Positions 61,781-64,000 of a stretch of 64,000 bases of DNA are shown in pieces. The notes under the pieces were generated by a model that did no database searches, was not told the DNA's origin, and saw only the letters and a list, made by a program, of their open reading frames with translations. The stretch is from assembly GCA_902778625.1 (NCBI GenBank), contig CACYYM010000011.1, forward strand, positions 1 to 64,000, read 5' to 3'. Position 1 is the stretch's first letter. The number at the start of each line of letters is the position of its first letter. The stretch is from an uncultured Bacteroidales bacterium (GTDB lineage Bacteria > Bacteroidota > Bacteroidia > Bacteroidales > Bacteroidaceae). A program made the translations under genes and the position numbers.

Positions 61781-62704
61781 GTGAATTGGATTGAAGACTT
61801 CATAGATTACCTTCGGTTCGAAAGGAATTATTCCGGCAGGACAACCGAAGATTATCAAGCCGACCTGGAAGCGTTCAAGCGGTTCTATGAAGAAATTGAC
61901 AGCGAACTCACTTGGGCAGAAATGCCACCCGACATCATAAGGCAGTGGGTCGTGGAGATGATGGACAAAGGCAATGTCGCCACAAGCGTACGCCGGCGGC
62001 TCAGCTCCCTCCGCTCCTTCTACAAGTTCCTGTTGCGTCGCGGCCTCGTCACCAAAGACCCTGTGCACAACATGCCCGGGCCGAAAGTGGAGAAGAAATT
62101 GCCTGCATTCGTTCGCGAAAAAGAAATGGACCGCCTCTTCGACGGCGACTTCTTCAGCGACGACTATCAGGGTTTCCGCGACCGCATGATCCTGCTCACC
62201 TTCTACTCTACAGGCATACGACTCTCCGAGCTCGTAGGTCTGATGGAGAAAGACGTGGATCTGGACCAGATGCAACTTAAAGTCACTGGCAAGCGAAACA
62301 AACAACGCATCATACCCTACGGCGACGAGTTCGGCGACAGCCTCCGGCAATACCTCGCAGAGCGCGATGCTTTCGCAAAGAATTTTGCCTCGGACGATAA
62401 AAGCCTTTTCCTCGACGAACGAAGCGGACAAAGGATTGCTCCTGCCAAAGTGCGCCTCCTCGTCAAGAAATATCTGTCGATGGTCACCACACAGCAGCGC
62501 AACAGCCCGCATGTGCTCCGGCACACGTTTGCCACAGCAATGCTCAACCATCAGGCCGACCTGCAATCCGTCAAGGAACTGCTCGGGCACGAAAGTCTGT
62601 CAACAACTGAAATCTATACGCACACCACTTTCGAGCAATTGAAAGAAATGTATAACCAGGCTCATCCTCGAGCCAAAACAAAAGGAGGTAACTATGGAAA
62701 TTAA
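61781..62704 (+). CDS. xerC: Tyrosine recombinase XerC/XerD-type
   Basis: 307 residues from GTG at 61781. N-terminal SAM-like core-binding domain (about 1-95) and catalytic domain with all residues: Arg147 (STGIRLSEL), Lys171 (VTGKRNKQR), His244/Arg247 (HVLRHTFAT), His270 (LLGHESL) and nucleophile Tyr279. Length and its position in a housekeeping set (rpsU-xer-hpf-tRNA-tuf) point to the chromosome-dimer resolvase, not a mobile integrase. The XerC or XerD label is not certain. Overlaps hpf by 11 bases. Confidence 0.9.
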   Translation: MNWIEDFIDYLRFERNYSGRTTEDYQADLEAFKRFYEEIDSELTWAEMPPDIIRQWVVEMMDKGNVATSVRRRLSSLRSFYKFLLRRGLVTKDPVHNMPGPKVEKKLPAFVREKEMDRLFDGDFFSDDYQGFRDRMILLTFYSTGIRLSELVGLMEKDVDLDQMQLKVTGKRNKQRIIPYGDEFGDSLRQYLAERDAFAKNFASDDKSLFLDERSGQRIAPAKVRLLVKKYLSMVTTQQRNSPHVLRHTFATAMLNHQADLQSVKELLGHESLSTTEIYTHTTFEQLKEMYNQAHPRAKTKGGNYGN

Positions 62705-62993
62705 AATTCAGGCAATCCATTTTGAGGCAACAGAGAAACTCGAGAAGTTCATCGAGAAGAAACTTGCCAAACTCGCTAAGTTCAACGACGAAATAGGAAG
62801 GATAGAGGTGTCACTTAAGGTTGTAAAACCTGAGACCGCAATGAACAAGGAAGCCGCCCTGAGAGCAATACTGCCAGGCACCGAACTGTTCGCTCAGGAA
62901 ACATGCAACACTTTCGAAGAAGCAATCGATCAAACAGTGGAATCTTTGCTGCGGCAAGCTTCCAAATATAAAGAAAAGCAAAAAAATCGTTAA
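62694..62993 (+). CDS. hpf: Ribosome hibernation promoting factor, short type
   Basis: 99 residues, short HPF/YfiA family: MEIKIQAIHFEATEKLEKFI, the LPGTELFAQETCNTFEEAID core and a basic tail. Binds the 30S subunit in stationary phase and causes 70S or 100S storage. Starts inside the xer gene end (11-base overlap), so translationally coupled. Confidence 0.9.
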   Translation: MEIKIQAIHFEATEKLEKFIEKKLAKLAKFNDEIGRIEVSLKVVKPETAMNKEAALRAILPGTELFAQETCNTFEEAIDQTVESLLRQASKYKEKQKNR

Positions 62994-63010
62994 AAAAACG
63001 ACAAAACTTT

Positions 63011-63040
63011 TTGCCGGTTCAAAAATTATGTGTAATTTTG
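63011..63040 (+). promoter_or_regulatory. Promoter of the tRNA cluster and tuf
   Basis: TTG (63011-63013), 19-base spacer, TAATTTTG (63033-63040), nearly the same box as the rpsU promoter; first tRNA starts at 63083. Confidence 0.7.
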
Positions 63041-63082
63041 CAGCCGATTAGTCGCATTTGCATGTCTATGCGGCTGCAAAAC

Positions 63083-63156
63083 GCCTCTTTAGCTCAGTTG
63101 GCCAGAGCACGTGATTTGTAATCTCGGGGTCGTTGGTTCGAATCCGACAAGAGGCT
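63083..63156 (+). tRNA. tRNA-Thr (TGT)
   Basis: Full cloverleaf: acceptor GCCTCTT/AAGAGGC, anticodon loop TTTGTAA (anticodon TGT), T-arm GTTGGTTCGAATCCGAC. First of four tRNAs upstream of tuf. CCA is not encoded. Confidence 0.95.
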
Positions 63157-63193
63157 CAGCAAACCAAGAGTGGTAGCTGATTAGAACACAAAA

Positions 63194-63276
63194 GGGTGGT
63201 TACCAGAGTGGCCAAATGGGGCAGACTGTAAATCTGCTGGCTTTCGCCTTCGGTGGTTCGAATCCATCACCACCCA
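63194..63276 (+). tRNA. tRNA-Tyr (GTA)
   Basis: 83 bases with the long class II variable arm (CTGGCTTTCGCCTTCGG region). Acceptor GGGTGGT/ACCACCC, anticodon loop CTGTAAA (GTA), discriminator A. Confidence 0.95.
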
Positions 63277-63294
63277 CATCTCGCTGAAGAACAT

Positions 63295-63367
63295 GCGGAA
63301 GTAGCTCAGTCGATAGAGCACTAGCCTTCCAAGCTGGGGGTCGCGGGTTTGAGCCCCGTCTTCCGCT
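63295..63367 (+). tRNA. tRNA-Gly (TCC)
   Basis: Acceptor GCGGAAG/CTTCCGC, anticodon loop CTTCCAA (TCC), T-arm CGCGGGTTTGAGCCCCG. Confidence 0.95.
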
Positions 63368-63403
63368 CTGTCAAAGGTGAGATATAATATATAATAATGT
63401 GTT

Positions 63404-63475
<72 letters not shown>

Positions 63476-63532
63476 CAAGAGAGAAAAAGAGACAATTAAC
63501 TACATTATTTAATATAATAAATAACAAACGTT

Positions 63533-64000
63533 ATGGCAAAAGAAAAATTCGAACGTACCAAACCGCATGTAAACATTGGTACAATTGGTCACGTCGACCA
63601 CGGTAAGACTACTCTTACTGCTGCGATTTCTAAGGTTCTTCATGAGAAGGGCTTCGGTTCTGAGGAAGTTAAATCTTTCGACCAGATTGACAATGCTCCA
63701 TAGTTGCTGCAACTGACGGTCCTATGCCTCAGACTCGTGAGCACATCCTGCTCGCTCGTCAGGTAAACGTTCCCCGTTTGGTTGTGTTCCTGAACAAGTG
63801 TGATATGGTTGATGATGAGGAAATGCTGGAGCTCGTTGAAATGGAAATGCGTGAGCTCCTCGAGCAGTATGAGTTCGAAGAGGATACTCCTATCATCCGC
63901 GGTTCTGCTCTTGGTGCCTTGAATGGTGTTAAGGAGTGGGAAGACAAGGTTATGGAGCTGATGGATGCTTGCGATACTTGGATTCAGGAGCCCGTGCGCG
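63533..64000 (+). pseudogene. tuf: Elongation factor Tu, frameshifted by an internal deletion (3' partial)
   Basis: The ATG at 63533 opens the EF-Tu start [20 protein letters not shown] with the P-loop GHVDHGKT. After FDQIDNAP (about residue 56) the sequence jumps to [17 protein letters not shown], preceded by a TAG stop in the first frame (63701-63703); the second part (from 63703) is open to the window end in another frame. About 50 residues are missing, including the switch-I region (RGITI) and the DCPGH G3 motif, and the join is not a multiple of 3. EF-Tu is essential, so either this is one of two tuf copies, or an assembly collapse or sequencing error. The tRNA-tuf linkage itself is typical. 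Confidence 0.85.

Noticed and set aside
61781..62704. Mobile-element integrase with attachment site in the nearby tRNA genes
   Set aside because: All tRNAs are complete, no duplicated tRNA end was seen, and the gene sits in a housekeeping cluster with Xer-type length and motifs.

Overview
The window looks like a chromosome segment from a Bacteroidales bacterium, most like the Prevotella group. Evidence: promoters of the form TTG-(19-20)-TAnnTTTG; a V-type ATPase operon with a DUF2764 gene; FAS1 lipoproteins; several secreted proteins ending in a GQRL/GKKVLVK-type C-terminal sorting tail; a 330-residue Bacteroidales-type malate dehydrogenase; and short A-rich leaders without clear Shine-Dalgarno sites. 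No plasmid, phage or transposase gene was seen. Species cannot be named from sequence alone.

Layout. 1-1389: carrier plus thioester-reductase end of an NRPS-like enzyme, cut by the window edge. 1546-6365 (minus): thioredoxin-fold lipoprotein, a cut-down metallo-beta-lactamase-fold protein, DnaK, and a small secreted protein. 6574-16494 (minus): MscS channel, GH31 glycosidase, and an RND efflux pump with its adaptor; a divergent AraC regulator lies at 16734-17612. 17846-34989 (plus): a surface-protein block with two tandem CotH-fold proteins with dockerin-like ends, a 1765-residue multi-discoidin dockerin-like protein, a FAS1 lipoprotein and a GH29 fucosidase. 35122-39672 (plus): V-ATPase E, DUF2764, A and B, with D, I and K absent. 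39936-42354 (minus): ECF sigma factor, a likely anti-sigma partner and a secreted protein. Then GH66 dextranase (minus), PH-domain membrane protein and acyltransferase (plus), a second FAS1 lipoprotein (minus), aldose 1-epimerase (plus), a 1172-residue LamG/GLUG protein (minus), tRNA-His, a secreted ADP-ribosylglycohydrolase, a GlsB-type membrane protein and NagB (minus), Mdh, a GH36-like enzyme, rpsU, a Xer recombinase, HPF, tRNA-Thr/Tyr/Gly/Thr and a tuf gene with an internal deletion (plus).

Biology. Secreted glycosidases (GH31, GH29, GH66, GH36-like), mutarotase and NagB fit a glycan-degrading gut or rumen lifestyle. No SusC/SusD pair is present, so this is not a canonical polysaccharide-utilisation locus. 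The CotH, multi-discoidin and FAS1 genes share a distinctive discoidin-like module or neighbouring position and look like one surface system.

The strongest unexplained signal is between genes. At least ten intergenic regions carry short arrays whose units fall in a 22-nucleotide register. Six share a GC-rich core (GCCGCACGCGG or its inverse). Others use unrelated cores (GGCACG, CACGTG, TATACATACATG, AACTTC), but several share a TTTGNCAA-like linker and nearly all sit just past gene 3' ends. Separate heptanucleotide tandem repeats, and a 93-bp palindromic element inserted in frame in a coding gene, add to the repeat load.
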